Source: Myxococcales bacterium
GTDB lineage: Bacteria; Myxococcota_A; Polyangia; Polyangiales; Polyangiaceae
DNA: 64,000 bases
Direction of reading: 5' to 3'
NCBI GenBank assembly: GCA_016706225.1
Contig: JADJKB010000010.1
Span: 124,001 to 188,000, forward strand
Positions 43,226-52,382 of this stretch are shown here, piece by piece; position 1 is the stretch's first letter, and each line of letters starts with the position of its first letter. The notes beneath the pieces are model-generated. The model was given only the letters and a program-made list of their open reading frames with translations. It was not told the DNA's origin and searched no databases. A program made the translations under genes and the position numbers.

Positions 43226-45280
43226 TCACTGCTCGTCGTGAGGCAGGAGCTGAAAGATGGAGAGCCCCACACCCACCGCCAAGAGCAGACCTGCCGCAAC
43301 CGTGGGGCTCACTGGCCCAAGTGAAACGAAGGAGCTGCCGTCTTCGTTTCGGAGCGCGCGGTCAGCGAGCGCCACCGCAATGGCGGCGACGATCAATCCG
43401 ATCCCGACGCCAAGCATGCTCGGTCTACGTTTGGACGCCTCCGCTGATTCGTCCAGGCCGTGCTGGGAGTCTCGGCCGGGCGGCGGGCGCCGCGGCGCAG
43501 GCCGCGTCTGAGGCTTTCGTTCGAACGACAGCTCCGGTGGTGGGGCGATGCGGGGTGGAAGGTCGGAACGGAGATCGACTCGCACCGGTGGGGCGTCGTT
43601 GCCGAGCTCGATGTCGGCGCCAAACGACCGAGCCTGCTGCTGGGGTGCGGGCCGAAGCGACGCTTCGAGGTCTTCTCTCGGCGGCACCGACGGAGCCAAC
43701 GCATCGACGTCGAGCGCGCTCCGGTTCATCAGCGGTGCGGTCTGATGCCCGAGTTTTCGAGGCGCAACCGGGATCTCCAGCTCGAACGCGTGCTGCTCGC
43801 TGGGCGGCGCCGCGACACGCGGTTCCGGCGTGGGCGAAGCTGCGCGTTGCGGTGCCATCGACGGGATCGCCGCCTCCAGGCTAGACGGTCCCGGCGGAGG
43901 GGGGACGGATGGGATTGAAGCTTCGAGATCCCCGAGCGCGATCAGCGATTCACCCGGCTCATCCAGGTCGGCGCCGATTGGCGCTTGCAGCGTCATGCGC
44001 GGATCCGGCACCGCGGCCAACGCGGCGCCCGCCGGCAATGGCGGGAGCGCGAGCTCGAGTGATGGTTTCGGCGCCGGGCGCGGCGGTCGGGCCGGCGTCC
44101 GGGCCAGCAGCGGCTGCAGCTCGTCTTCCGGCGACGACGGCTCATCCAGCTCGAATGGATCATCGATCGTGAGCCGGTGTTTTGGCAGCGCGAGCGGCGC
44201 TTTCGGGACGGAGGCGGGCTTGAGCTTCAGCCGCGCCAGCGCCGCGCCCTTCGGCTTCGGCTTGAGCATCTCCACGCGCTCCTCACGAAGCAGCGCGCCC
44301 ACCTCGCGCCGGGCGTCCCGATGCCCTTCCTTCATGCCGAGGGCGGTGAGGAGCTCATCCCAGAACTCCCCGACGTGGGCGTGACGGCGCTTCGGTTCGA
44401 GCGCTAACGCGCGCTCGAACACCGATTCGATCTCCTCGTTGACCTCGACCTCGTTGTTGATCGGAGTTGGGCGAGCGACCGGGTCGAGTGCGATGGCCAT
44501 CATGGTCTGGATGTCGCCATCGATGATGAGACGGCCCGCCATCGCCTCGACCAGCGACAGCGCCAGACCCCAGACGTCCGTCCACGGCCCGGTCTCGCCG
44601 TACTGGTCGGGTGCCCACTGCTCGGGAGCGGCGTAGGCGGGGGTGAAGGAGTGACCTCCGCTGCGCTCGGACGCGCTCGCGCCCGCAACCTGGCTGGCGA
44701 CGCTCTGGGCTTTCGCCACGCCAAAATCCAAGATTTTCACCACCTGCTCACCCGCCACGCTGGCAACGAAGATGTTCTCGGGTTTGATGTCCTGGTGCAC
44801 GATCGACACGGCCGTACCGTTCGCGGCGGTGAAGTCGTGGGCCCGCGCCAGAGCTTGCGCCACGGGGCCGAGCAAGCGCACGAGCTTCTTCAGCGGCGGC
44901 GGCGGCAGGTTGTCATCGGCGCGATGCTGAATGATCGCCGCCAGGGTCTCGCCTTCGAGCCACTCGAGCACCATGTACGGGACGAAAGTGCCCTCTTTGG
45001 TGGTGAGCGCATCGATGTGCAGCGGCCGCACGACCGTCGGAATGCTCGAGGAGAGCTGGAACAACAGCGCCGCTTCCGCCTTGAATTGGGCGAGGAACTC
45101 CGCCTGCCGCTCGGGACCGACCTTGCGCGAGAGCTTCAAACACTTGAGCGCGACGTTGGCGCCGAAGCCCGCATGGTGTGCGCGATAAACGACCGCGAAG
45201 CCCCCTTCGGCCACGACCGCCTCGACCTCGTAGGTGCCCGCGATGACGGTCCCCACGATTCCGAACAGGTCGACGGCCAT
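43226..45280 (-). CDS. Ser/Thr protein kinase with Pro-rich linker and membrane tail (tandem copy 1)
   Basis: A 684-residue paralogue of the kinase at 41154-43097. The N-terminus DLFGIVGTVIAGTYEVEAVVAEGGF, the catalytic loop HQDIKPEN (Gln for Arg) and DFG are conserved, so it is a non-RD but probably active kinase. The linker (about residues 320-600) is Pro/Ala/Glu rich and low in complexity. Two TM helices close the protein, with the segment VSLGPVSPTVAAGLLLAVGVGL matching the sister kinase. ATG at 45280 is chosen because it aligns with the sister gene's start; a TATGGT -10-like box ends 9 nt before it. Confidence 0.92.
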   Translation of the reverse strand: MAVDLFGIVGTVIAGTYEVEAVVAEGGFAVVYRAHHAGFGANVALKCLKLSRKVGPERQAEFLAQFKAEAALLFQLSSSIPTVVRPLHIDALTTKEGTFVPYMVLEWLEGETLAAIIQHRADDNLPPPPLKKLVRLLGPVAQALARAHDFTAANGTAVSIVHQDIKPENIFVASVAGEQVVKILDFGVAKAQSVASQVAGASASERSGGHSFTPAYAAPEQWAPDQYGETGPWTDVWGLALSLVEAMAGRLIIDGDIQTMMAIALDPVARPTPINNEVEVNEEIESVFERALALEPKRRHAHVGEFWDELLTALGMKEGHRDARREVGALLREERVEMLKPKPKGAALARLKLKPASVPKAPLALPKHRLTIDDPFELDEPSSPEDELQPLLARTPARPPRPAPKPSLELALPPLPAGAALAAVPDPRMTLQAPIGADLDEPGESLIALGDLEASIPSVPPPPGPSSLEAAIPSMAPQRAASPTPEPRVAAPPSEQHAFELEIPVAPRKLGHQTAPLMNRSALDVDALAPSVPPREDLEASLRPAPQQQARSFGADIELGNDAPPVRVDLRSDLPPRIAPPPELSFERKPQTRPAPRRPPPGRDSQHGLDESAEASKRRPSMLGVGIGLIVAAIAVALADRALRNEDGSSFVSLGPVSPTVAAGLLLAVGVGLSIFQLLPHDEQ

Positions 45281-45361
45281 GCTGCCGCCACCATAGCGCG
45301 GGAGCGGGCCCAGACGGAGCCCATTGAGTACTTTCGCTCTTTCGAGCGGTGCCCAGATGGT

Positions 45362-45374
45362 TAGAGTGGGCCGC
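45362..45374 (+). promoter_or_regulatory. -10 box TAGAGT, 7 nt before GTG start
   Basis: TAGAGT (45362-45367) is followed by 7 nt and the GTG at 45375. Confidence 0.5.
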
Positions 45375-46196
45375 GTGCAGCGGCCGCTTTCGCGCCCCGG
45401 GTTTCGAGCGGGCTTCGGCGCAGTAGGGTCCGGGTTCGGCTTTCTGCTGCGCACGCCGCGCAGCTGGCCCTACGCTTGGGTGCCGGCCGGGGTGCTCACC
45501 CTCCTCACCGTGGTCCTATCCTGGGCAGCGGTCCGGGGCGCCCGCACCCTGGTGGCGAGCTGGCTCGGCGACGCATCGACTTGGTACGGGCGAGCGGCAG
45601 CCGGCGGGTTGTCTTGGATCGGCGCCATCCTCGGTGCGCTCCTCGGCCTGCTCATTGCCCTGATGTTGACCCCGCCTCTGTCGGCACCAGCGCTCGAAAA
45701 GATCGTCGGGATGGCGGAGCAATCGCTCGAGATCCCATCCCGACGCCCGCTCGGTTTCTTCACCGAAATCTGGTGCGGCGCTCGCGCCCAGGCGGTCGCC
45801 GCGCTGTTTGCCGTCCCGATCTTGGCGCTGCTCTGGGCGGTCGAGCTCGCGTTCGCCCCGGCCGTCTTCGTGACCGCACCGCTCGGCGCGCTCGTCTCAG
45901 CCCTGGGGCTCGCGTGGAACTTGTTCGACTACCCACTCACGCTCCGCGGCGTCCGCATGCGCGACCGCTTGCGGTTGGTGATGCGCAACAAGGCGGCCGC
46001 TCTGGGATTCGGGCTGGCGTTTGCCATGTTGTTCTGGCTGCCCTGCCTCGGTGTGCTGCTCTTGCCGGTGGGGGTCGCTGCGGCCACGGCGCTCGTGTGG
46101 CGCATTCTCGACGCTTCCCCCGAGCTTCTGCCCGAACTTCCGCGTCGGGTGAGCGCCGACGTTTCGAGCAACCCGCCGCCCGAACTCGCGCGCTAG
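45375..46196 (+). CDS. EI24/CysZ-like membrane protein
   Basis: A 273-residue polytopic protein with four or more hydrophobic segments (about residues 34-55, 75-105, 140-180, 210-240). RSGFGFLLRTPRSWPYAWVPAGV-like start, LMLTPPLSAPALEKI and WNLFDYPLTLRGVRMRDRLRLVMRN are signatures of the EI24/CysZ family; CysZ is a sulfate-uptake channel. No sulfur genes are near, so transport of sulfate is not certain. The GTG at 45375 is supported by the -10 box. Divergent from the kinase pair. Confidence 0.83.
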   Translation: MQRPLSRPGFRAGFGAVGSGFGFLLRTPRSWPYAWVPAGVLTLLTVVLSWAAVRGARTLVASWLGDASTWYGRAAAGGLSWIGAILGALLGLLIALMLTPPLSAPALEKIVGMAEQSLEIPSRRPLGFFTEIWCGARAQAVAALFAVPILALLWAVELAFAPAVFVTAPLGALVSALGLAWNLFDYPLTLRGVRMRDRLRLVMRNKAAALGFGLAFAMLFWLPCLGVLLLPVGVAAATALVWRILDASPELLPELPRRVSADVSSNPPPELAR

Positions 46197-46232
46197 CCGC
46201 TCGCTCGCCCGTGCCCGAAACGCTCGCTGACC

Positions 46233-47723
46233 TCAGCTCAGGTCGACCGCGATGCCCATCCGCCGGCGAAGCTGGAAATACCGGTCGCTCGTCACGAACG
46301 AGATGAGGTCACGCTGAATCTCACCGTGTTTGCCCTCCTCGGCTTCGAGCAACCCGAAAGCCGACGGCAGATCGTTGCACAGCGCAATGCCGGCCCGGGC
46401 CGAGGTCTTCTCCGCCGCGTTCGACCAGCGCTGCAGGTTGGTGCGGCCGCCTTCCTCGACGAAGCGCAGGAAGTGACCGCGCAGTGCGTCCTTTTGCTGC
46501 GCCTCGAGCACCGGTTCGATCGCCGCGGCAATCGGCGCCACGCGCCGCTTCATGTCCTCGGCGATGGGCAGGCCCGGATTGCCGATGGTCAAGGCGGCCA
46601 GGAACAGATCTTCGAGATCCGGGACCGCGGAGAACATCGTGCGAACGAAGTGCTCCTGTCGATAGCCGGACAGGTGGCGCCCAACGAGGAAGGCGTGCTC
46701 GAGCTGGGATTTTCCGCTCAGTACCCGCTTGCCGATGAACGTGACCGGCGGCACGCCCGGGATGTGCTCGTACCCCGCATCGCGATCTTTCTCGAGGAAG
46801 ATCGGCGGCACGGGCAGCCCCAAGATCGCCGCGCCCCATGGCAGTGCACGGACCGCCGTCACGGTGGCCTTGGCGGGATCTTGTTTCAGCTCCGGTTTGA
46901 GCACCGGCAACTTGCCTTCGCGGCGCAGCGCCGTCACGCGCCCCAGCAAGATTGCCGGTGCGATCACCCCGAAGATCTGACCCGTCAACACCTCCTCTTC
47001 GGGGTGAAAGACACACTCGTACCAGGACTGCGCGGCAATCCCCGCCCGCGGCGCGATCAAGGTCTGGGTTCGATGTTTCTCGAACAGCTGGCGTTCTGCG
47101 TCGTTCGCGTGGCCGGTCGCCACGAGAGCCTGGGCAACACACCACTGTTTGTCGAGCTCGGACTTGGCCGAGTAGATCCGCAACAGCTGCCGCAGAGCGC
47201 TGACGCTCAGCGGGTCACGGCGCACACGCCGCCAGGCGTCTTCCGGATCTTCGCCGGCGTCCTCCACCGAGTCCTCGAGATCCGTGAGGTCCACTTCGAC
47301 GTTGATCGACGCCTGTGCGCGTCTGAGTTCGTCCTCCAGCTCGCGCACCCGGCCCTCGAGTTGCTCGATGCGTTTGAGCAGGAGTGCGCGCCCGGCGTCG
47401 CCCGCGGCCTCGACCTGGATCGGCGCCAGGGACGCAGCCGGCTCCTCGTAGTGCTCGATGACGTGCACCTTGTGGTGAGTCTCGTACGCCGCCATGATGG
47501 CCTGCTCCAGGCGCAGCAGGCGGCGCCGGTCAAGCCCCATGTTGTCCGCGGCCTTCTCCAGGCGCTGGCGCTCTTCGGCGGTGATGATGCCGTCGGCGAG
47601 CACCTCCGCGAACAGCTCCTCGTACTGTTGCTCGAGGGGGCCAAGGCCCAACGCACCCGAGACCTCACCGGGGACGAACCCCTGTCCGTGCTCGAACCCA
47701 CCCTGAGTCGTTGCGTCCGTCAT
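46233..47723 (-). CDS. Myxobacterial protein with TerB-like N-terminus and coiled coil, unknown
   Basis: A 496-residue cytoplasmic protein. The N-terminal 35-80 region (EELFAEVLADGIITAEERQRLEKAADNMGL) resembles a TerB-like helical domain; a coiled coil (KRIEQLEGRVRELEDELRRAQ) lies at about 120-145. A helical, TPR-like section with LRQLLRIYSAKSELDKQWCVAQALVATGHANDAERQL follows, then a conserved C-terminal part (GKRVLSGKSQLEHAFLVGRHLSGYR) I cannot assign. The ATG has GGAGGAG upstream. It is divergent from the VWA lipoprotein across 180 bp. Confidence 0.72.
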   Translation of the reverse strand: MTDATTQGGFEHGQGFVPGEVSGALGLGPLEQQYEELFAEVLADGIITAEERQRLEKAADNMGLDRRRLLRLEQAIMAAYETHHKVHVIEHYEEPAASLAPIQVEAAGDAGRALLLKRIEQLEGRVRELEDELRRAQASINVEVDLTDLEDSVEDAGEDPEDAWRRVRRDPLSVSALRQLLRIYSAKSELDKQWCVAQALVATGHANDAERQLFEKHRTQTLIAPRAGIAAQSWYECVFHPEEEVLTGQIFGVIAPAILLGRVTALRREGKLPVLKPELKQDPAKATVTAVRALPWGAAILGLPVPPIFLEKDRDAGYEHIPGVPPVTFIGKRVLSGKSQLEHAFLVGRHLSGYRQEHFVRTMFSAVPDLEDLFLAALTIGNPGLPIAEDMKRRVAPIAAAIEPVLEAQQKDALRGHFLRFVEEGGRTNLQRWSNAAEKTSARAGIALCNDLPSAFGLLEAEEGKHGEIQRDLISFVTSDRYFQLRRRMGIAVDLS

Positions 47724-47903
47724 CCCACACTCTCCTCCACTTGCGTCGCCCGGGGACTTTCGCCCGAGAGGCGTCGGGGTTCAACTACCCCCGTGTCCCG
47801 ACTGCGCACCGCGCGCCAAGGCTCGAAAGCGTGTTACAGTTTGGCTCACGACGGGCGGCCTTTTTCCGGCTGTTCCCGCCGCCTGACCCAAGGAGTCCCC
47901 GCC

Positions 47904-49187
47904 GTGCACTCGCGCCAGTATCGCAGGTTTGCGCTCAGCTTCTCGATCACCCTGGCCCTGACCTACGTCGGGTGTTCGTCCGATAGCGAGGGTGGCGGCA
48001 CCGCCGGCGGCGGCGGCGCCGGCAATTCCAGTGGCACCGGCGGGGCCGGGGGTGGCACCGGCGGCAGCACCGCGGGAGGCGGCAGTGGCAACACCGGCGG
48101 TGGCATCAGCTTCGGCGGGTCGGGCGGCAGCAACACCGGTGGAGCGCAGGGCGATGCGTGCGCCTCTACCGTCGTCAACAGCGACCTGGTGCCTGCGAAC
48201 CTGCTCCTGGTCATCGACCGCAGCGGCAGCATGAACTGCAACCTGCCGTCCGACGGTCAGGCGTCGACGCAGTGTGAGAACTTCCCCGCACCCATCGACA
48301 CCACCAAACCGACGAAGTGGGCCCTGACGAAGACCGCGCTCGAGCAAGCGATCGACGACATGGCGCTCGCCGGCACCACCAGCGCGGGCATGGTCGTATT
48401 TCCGCGACCTGCCAGCGACTGCAACGTGACGCAGACTCCGGATGTGCCGATCCAACCCCTCGTTGTCCAGCAGGTCACGGATCTGAAGAACTTCCTGGGC
48501 GGCGTGACGCCCAAGGGCAAGACCCCGTTGGCCGGCGCAACCATCCTGTCCTACGCGCACCTCTACGACCTGCTGAAGAGTGGAACTCTGACGGGCAACT
48601 TGTTCGTGGTGTTGCTGACCGACGGGTTCGAGACCTGCGCGCCGGGCGAGCTACCGAAACTGCTGACGACAGCGTGTGATCCCAATGCGCCCGGCTCGCT
48701 GCCGTGTGTCCAGACCGCCCAGCTGGTCAACATCAGAACCTTCGTGATCGGCGTCCCGGGCAGCGAGAACGGCCGCGCGCTGCTCTCCCAGATCGCGTAC
48801 GAGGGCGGGACCGCAAAGACCGCGACCTGCACCCACAACGCGACGCCAAACGATGCCGGAGACTGCCACTTCGACATGACCAAGAGCGCGAACTTCAGCG
48901 CCGACCTGAAGGCAGCGCTCCAGCAGATCAGCGGCACGGTGCTCTCCTGCGAGGTCGCAGTGCCCAAGGCTCCGCCGGGCAAAAAGATCAATGCCAACGA
49001 CGTGAAGGTCAAGGTCACTGGGACCGAGGTTCCGCAAGACAACTCGGCCACCTGTGACAAGGCCAACGGCTGGCAGTTCAGCGCGGACAAGTCGAAGATC
49101 TTCCTGTGCGGTTCGGCGTGTGACGACGCCAAGAAACCGAACGCCAAGATCGAGCTCGACCTCGGGTGCCTGCAAGACATTCGCTGA
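47904..49187 (+). CDS. VWA-domain lipoprotein with Gly-rich linker
   Basis: A 427-residue exported protein with signal and lipobox (LTYVGC, Cys at about residue 24), a GGAGG-type linker of ~60 residues, and a VWA domain (about residues 95-330) with MIDAS core LVIDRSGSMNC and VVLLTDGFETC. The C-terminal ~80 residues (CEVAVPKAPPGKKINANDV ... IFLCGSAC ... IELDLGC) are homologous to the end of the VWA lipoprotein at 11595-12842. The start GTG has AAGGAG 8 nt upstream. Its end overlaps the AgmX-like gene by 22 nt. Confidence 0.86.
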   Translation: MHSRQYRRFALSFSITLALTYVGCSSDSEGGGTAGGGGAGNSSGTGGAGGGTGGSTAGGGSGNTGGGISFGGSGGSNTGGAQGDACASTVVNSDLVPANLLLVIDRSGSMNCNLPSDGQASTQCENFPAPIDTTKPTKWALTKTALEQAIDDMALAGTTSAGMVVFPRPASDCNVTQTPDVPIQPLVVQQVTDLKNFLGGVTPKGKTPLAGATILSYAHLYDLLKSGTLTGNLFVVLLTDGFETCAPGELPKLLTTACDPNAPGSLPCVQTAQLVNIRTFVIGVPGSENGRALLSQIAYEGGTAKTATCTHNATPNDAGDCHFDMTKSANFSADLKAALQQISGTVLSCEVAVPKAPPGKKINANDVKVKVTGTEVPQDNSATCDKANGWQFSADKSKIFLCGSACDDAKKPNAKIELDLGCLQDIR

Positions 49188-50371
49188 GCCCGCTGCCGGG
49201 CGCGCGACCGGCGGCCCTGCTGTTGGTCGGGTGCATCACCGCCCTGGCGATCCAAGGCGCGTGTGTGCGCAGCGCAGAACCGGCGGGGCCCAGCCAGGCC
49301 GCGACCCCCACGCCCACAGCGTCGCGCGCAATTGCCGCGGCCGTCGAGCCTGCTCCGGCGGAGCGCGACGCCCCGTCAGCGCCCAGCGACGCCCAACCAG
49401 ACGTTCGCGCGGACGGCGACGCGGGAGCCGGTGGTGCGACCAGCGACGCGCAGGCCAAACCAGCGCCGGCGCCGTGGCTCGTGATCGAAACGCCCTACCT
49501 GGCGTGGGCGCGGCCTCGGCCGAAGGGCAGCGTCGCGGCTGGTGCGCACGACGAGGAGCTCGCACGCTGGAACCTCGGCGGCACCGCCGACCCCGCCTTC
49601 CCATCGAACCGAGCGGGGTTCCACCCGGGCACCCGGGTCAAGGTCGATGTGCGGGTGACGGCCGGGCATCTACAAAAGAGCGCGCCCATCAACCGCCGAA
49701 CGGGCAAGCGGATCGTGGTGCTCAGCGAAACGAGCTTGCTCGCGCGTGCGCGCAAGCTGGGTTACTGGCCCTACCGCCTGTGCTTCGAGCGGGCGCTCCA
49801 GGCCGGTGACAAACCGAAGGCTGGCGAGACGGTACTGCGCTTCGACGTCGATGCTTCGGGACGCATCGGCCCGCCCCGCGTGATTCGAAGCAAGCTGACG
49901 CCGGCCGAGGTGGTCGCATGCATCGTCGACAAGACGCGAGACATCGAGCTCCTGCCGCCGCCCCGCCGAATCAGCGCCGAGCTCTCGGTCCAGCTGTGGC
50001 CCGGCGATGCGCTCTTGCCGTCGCTGCCGGGCAAACCCGCCGCTGCAACGGACGAAGAGCTTGATTCCAAAGCGCTGCTCCGGATCGTCGAGGCAGAGCG
50101 CGACGCCCTCGCAAACTGTTACGCCGAGGGTCTTGGGCGCGATCTTCGACTCTGGGGGCGCGTGCAACTCCACATCGAACTCTCTCAATCGGGCAAGGTC
50201 ACCGGCGCGAGGGAGACCGAGAGCCGGTTCCCGGACCGCGAGGTGAGCCGCTGTCTGACCGGAGCCGTGAGCCAGATGCGCTTTCCGGAGCGAAAACTTC
50301 GGCCGGCCGCCTTCGAGCTGGGCGTGCGTTTGGGCCGCGAGCCGGTGAAGCCGGTCGCCTCAACACCTTGA
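49166..50371 (+). CDS. AgmX/PglI-like exported protein with two C-terminal repeats
   Basis: A 401-residue protein with an N-terminal hydrophobic signal (AALLLVGCITALAIQGAC; either Cys could be the lipid site), a disordered Ala/Pro/Asp part (about 35-105) and two copies of the module found at the end of AgmX/PglI gliding proteins. Copy 1 is about 175-260 (YRLCFERALQAGDKPKAGETVLRFDVDASG), copy 2 about 310-395 (LANCYAEGLGRDLRLWGRVQLHIELSQSG). Each has a Cys in C-[FY]-x-x-A/G-L and a later Cys, likely disulfide-bonded. Starts inside the previous gene, so it is co-translated. Confidence 0.8.
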   Translation: MPARHSLSPLPGARPAALLLVGCITALAIQGACVRSAEPAGPSQAATPTPTASRAIAAAVEPAPAERDAPSAPSDAQPDVRADGDAGAGGATSDAQAKPAPAPWLVIETPYLAWARPRPKGSVAAGAHDEELARWNLGGTADPAFPSNRAGFHPGTRVKVDVRVTAGHLQKSAPINRRTGKRIVVLSETSLLARARKLGYWPYRLCFERALQAGDKPKAGETVLRFDVDASGRIGPPRVIRSKLTPAEVVACIVDKTRDIELLPPPRRISAELSVQLWPGDALLPSLPGKPAAATDEELDSKALLRIVEAERDALANCYAEGLGRDLRLWGRVQLHIELSQSGKVTGARETESRFPDREVSRCLTGAVSQMRFPERKLRPAAFELGVRLGREPVKPVASTP

Positions 50372-50583
50372 ATTTGCGCGACTAACTCGGCGAGCGTGGC
50401 GTTCCCAGGCTCGGCGAGCCGAAAAGGGCGACTCGTGCGTCTCCTGCCACAAGCGCGTTTTTGTCGCTTGGCCGAAGTTTCGGCCTGTGGGAAGGTCGCG
50501 CGCGATCTGGGCGTAGCCCGGCAATGACGATCGCCGTTCGCGGCAGACAATTGATTAGGACCTTGAAGGAGGGCTTCTGGAAG

Positions 50584-51495
50584 ATGCGTACTTTGCGAAA
50601 TACGTCGGTTACTGCGTCCGCTTTGTTGTTGCTGGCGCTCGGCGCCGGCGTCGTCTCCGGCTGCACGGCTGAAGCGACATTGGGTGGGTCCCTCGAGACG
50701 GGCACCCCCCCTCCGCCGCCCCCGGCCACCCCGCCAGATGATGACGGTGATGGCATCCCGAACGCCGACGACAAGTGTCCGGCGGAGAAGGAAGACGGCA
50801 AACCCCCGGCCGACAAGGACGGCTGCCCGAACCTCGACGAGGACGGCGATGGCATCAACGTCCCGCAGGACAAGTGTCCGACCGAACCCGAGACCAAGAA
50901 CGAGTTCGAGGACGACGACGGTTGCCCGGACAAAAAGCCGCTAGTGATGCTGGTTGGACAGGAAGTCCGGATCAACCAGAAGATCCAGTTCAAGAAGGGC
51001 TCCGCCGGCATCGAAGACGAGTCCAAACCAGTGCTCGACGCGGTGGCAGAGGTGCTCAAGAAGAACCCCGACATCCAGGTGGTCGAGGTCGGTGGGCACG
51101 CTTCGAAGGAAGGCGATGCCAACTTCAACAAGACGCTGACCCAGAAGCGGGTCGACTCCGTCTCCAAGGAGCTCGCTACTCGCGGTGTCGAGAAAGAGCG
51201 CCTGTTCTCCCAGGGCTACGGCTTCTACTGCTTGGTCGACACCGGCGAGACCCCGGAGGCCATGGAGAAGAACCGACGCGTGGAGTTCAAGGTGCTGTTC
51301 CGTGGCGGCAAGGCCACGGACATGACTCGCGGCTGTGAGGGCGCGACGAAGGCCGGAATCAAGCCGAAGGCGCTGCCGGCCAAGCCGTGGGAAGCCAAGA
51401 AGGAAGCAAAAGCGGCGGACGCCAAGCCCGCTGATGCGAAGCCCGCGGACGCCAAGCCCGCTGGCAAGACGCTGGCTAAGCCCGCCACCAAGTAG
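50584..51495 (+). CDS. OmpA-family lipoprotein with thrombospondin type 3 (calcium) repeats
   Basis: A 303-residue outer-membrane lipoprotein. The signal ends at VVSGC; after a Pro run come two to three TSP3-type repeats (DDDGDGIPNADDKC, EDGDGINVPQDKC, DDDGC), which bind calcium. An OmpA C-terminal domain (about residues 120-240) with VEVGGHASKEGDANFNKTLTQKRVDSV binds peptidoglycan. The tail has repeated AKPAD units. AAGGAGGG lies about 10 nt before the ATG. A strong terminator follows at 51518. Such proteins tether envelope layers. Confidence 0.9.
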   Translation: MRTLRNTSVTASALLLLALGAGVVSGCTAEATLGGSLETGTPPPPPPATPPDDDGDGIPNADDKCPAEKEDGKPPADKDGCPNLDEDGDGINVPQDKCPTEPETKNEFEDDDGCPDKKPLVMLVGQEVRINQKIQFKKGSAGIEDESKPVLDAVAEVLKKNPDIQVVEVGGHASKEGDANFNKTLTQKRVDSVSKELATRGVEKERLFSQGYGFYCLVDTGETPEAMEKNRRVEFKVLFRGGKATDMTRGCEGATKAGIKPKALPAKPWEAKKEAKAADAKPADAKPADAKPAGKTLAKPATK

Positions 51496-51517
51496 TCGCA
51501 GGCGACATCAGTCGAGG

Positions 51518-51552
51518 ACGGGCGCGGAAGACTCCGCGCCCGTTTTCTTTTT
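51518..51552 (+). terminator. Intrinsic terminator after the OmpA-like gene
   Basis: An 11-bp perfect stem ACGGGCGCGGA/TCCGCGCCCGT with a 4-nt loop, followed by a T-rich tail (ttttcttttt). Confidence 0.9.
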
Positions 51553-51654
51553 GTGCTCGAGCGTCGCCACCGCGAAGCGTGCGGGACTCGCTACGTTCGA
51601 CCCCGCGGATGAGCGACCTGGCTTGCAGCCCGCGTTTCGTTGCATGCTCCCTCC

Positions 51655-52182
51655 GTGGGCTGGTTGCTGTTTGTCCTGTTCATCGTCCTACCGTTCGTTG
51701 ATCTCGTGCTGCTCTTGCGCGTGGGCGGCGTGATCGGTTTCTTTCCGACGGTGCTGTTGACGTTTGCGACCGGCGGCTTTGGGGCTTGGCTCGCGAAGCG
51801 AGAGGGGCTGCGGGTGTGGCGAGCCTGGACTCGAGCCCTGGCCGAGCTCCGCGCGCCCGAGCAGGGCATCGTCGACGGGGTCCTGGTCATCGCAGGTGGG
51901 GCCCTGCTGATGGCGCCGGGGGTGCTCACGGATCTGATCGGCCTGGCCTTCTTGCTACCCCTCACCCGCAAGCTGATCGCGCGCCCGCTACGCGCTTGGG
52001 CCACTCGACGCATCGAGCGCGCGCAGGTTCGGCTGGTCGAGACCCAGGTGATGCCCTTCGATTTGGGTGGCGACGCGATCCGGGCCATAGGCGATGTCGT
52101 CGACACGACTGGAGACGTCGTCGACACAACTGGCGAGAGCCTGGGCGAGGTGCCCGAGCTGCCAGGGCCGCCCGAGCGTTGA
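51655..52182 (+). CDS. fxsA: FxsA family cytoplasmic membrane protein
   Basis: A 175-residue protein with TM segments at about residues 2-22, 26-45 and 75-105. LLFVLFIVLPFVDLVLLLRVGG, GAWLAKREGLRVW and VDGVLVIAGGALLMAPGVLTDLIGLAFLLPLTRKL are the FxsA family blocks. FxsA excess relieves phage T7 exclusion by the F factor in E. coli; its normal role is unclear. GTG at 51655 gives the usual short N-terminus; an ATG at 51640 is an alternative. A CATGCT box lies 6 nt before the GTG. The C-terminus holds a repeated VVDTTGD. Confidence 0.9.
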   Translation: MGWLLFVLFIVLPFVDLVLLLRVGGVIGFFPTVLLTFATGGFGAWLAKREGLRVWRAWTRALAELRAPEQGIVDGVLVIAGGALLMAPGVLTDLIGLAFLLPLTRKLIARPLRAWATRRIERAQVRLVETQVMPFDLGGDAIRAIGDVVDTTGDVVDTTGESLGEVPELPGPPER

Positions 52183-52189
52183 ACCCCCG

Positions 52190-52345
52190 GGCGCTGGCCC
52201 GAAGGTCCAGAGCAAGGGCATGGGCGGGCGCGAGGGCGAGTCCGAGGGCGGGCGTGCGGGCGGCCGCGGGGCGCGAGCGCGGGCGCGGGGCGCGGGGCGC
52301 GCGGGCGAGTTCGAGGGCGGGCGCTGAGCGCGAGGGCGGGCGCGC
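52190..52345. repeat. Degenerate GC-rich repeat (GCGAGGGCGGGCG-like)
   Basis: About 155 bp of loosely repeated GAGGGCGGGCG / GCGCGGGGCGC units between fxsA and the reverse transcriptase remnant, almost without T. No gene is visible. Slippage or G-quadruplex formation is possible. Confidence 0.7.
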
Positions 52346-52382
52346 GGGGCGCACCAATCGGGATAGGGGCCCCGCTTGCGCC

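Noticed and set aside
50470..50485. Hairpin GGCCGAA-gt-TTCGGCC upstream of the OmpA-like gene as terminator or operator
   Set aside because: No T-run follows and the symmetry is broken at the centre; it may be chance in high-GC DNA.
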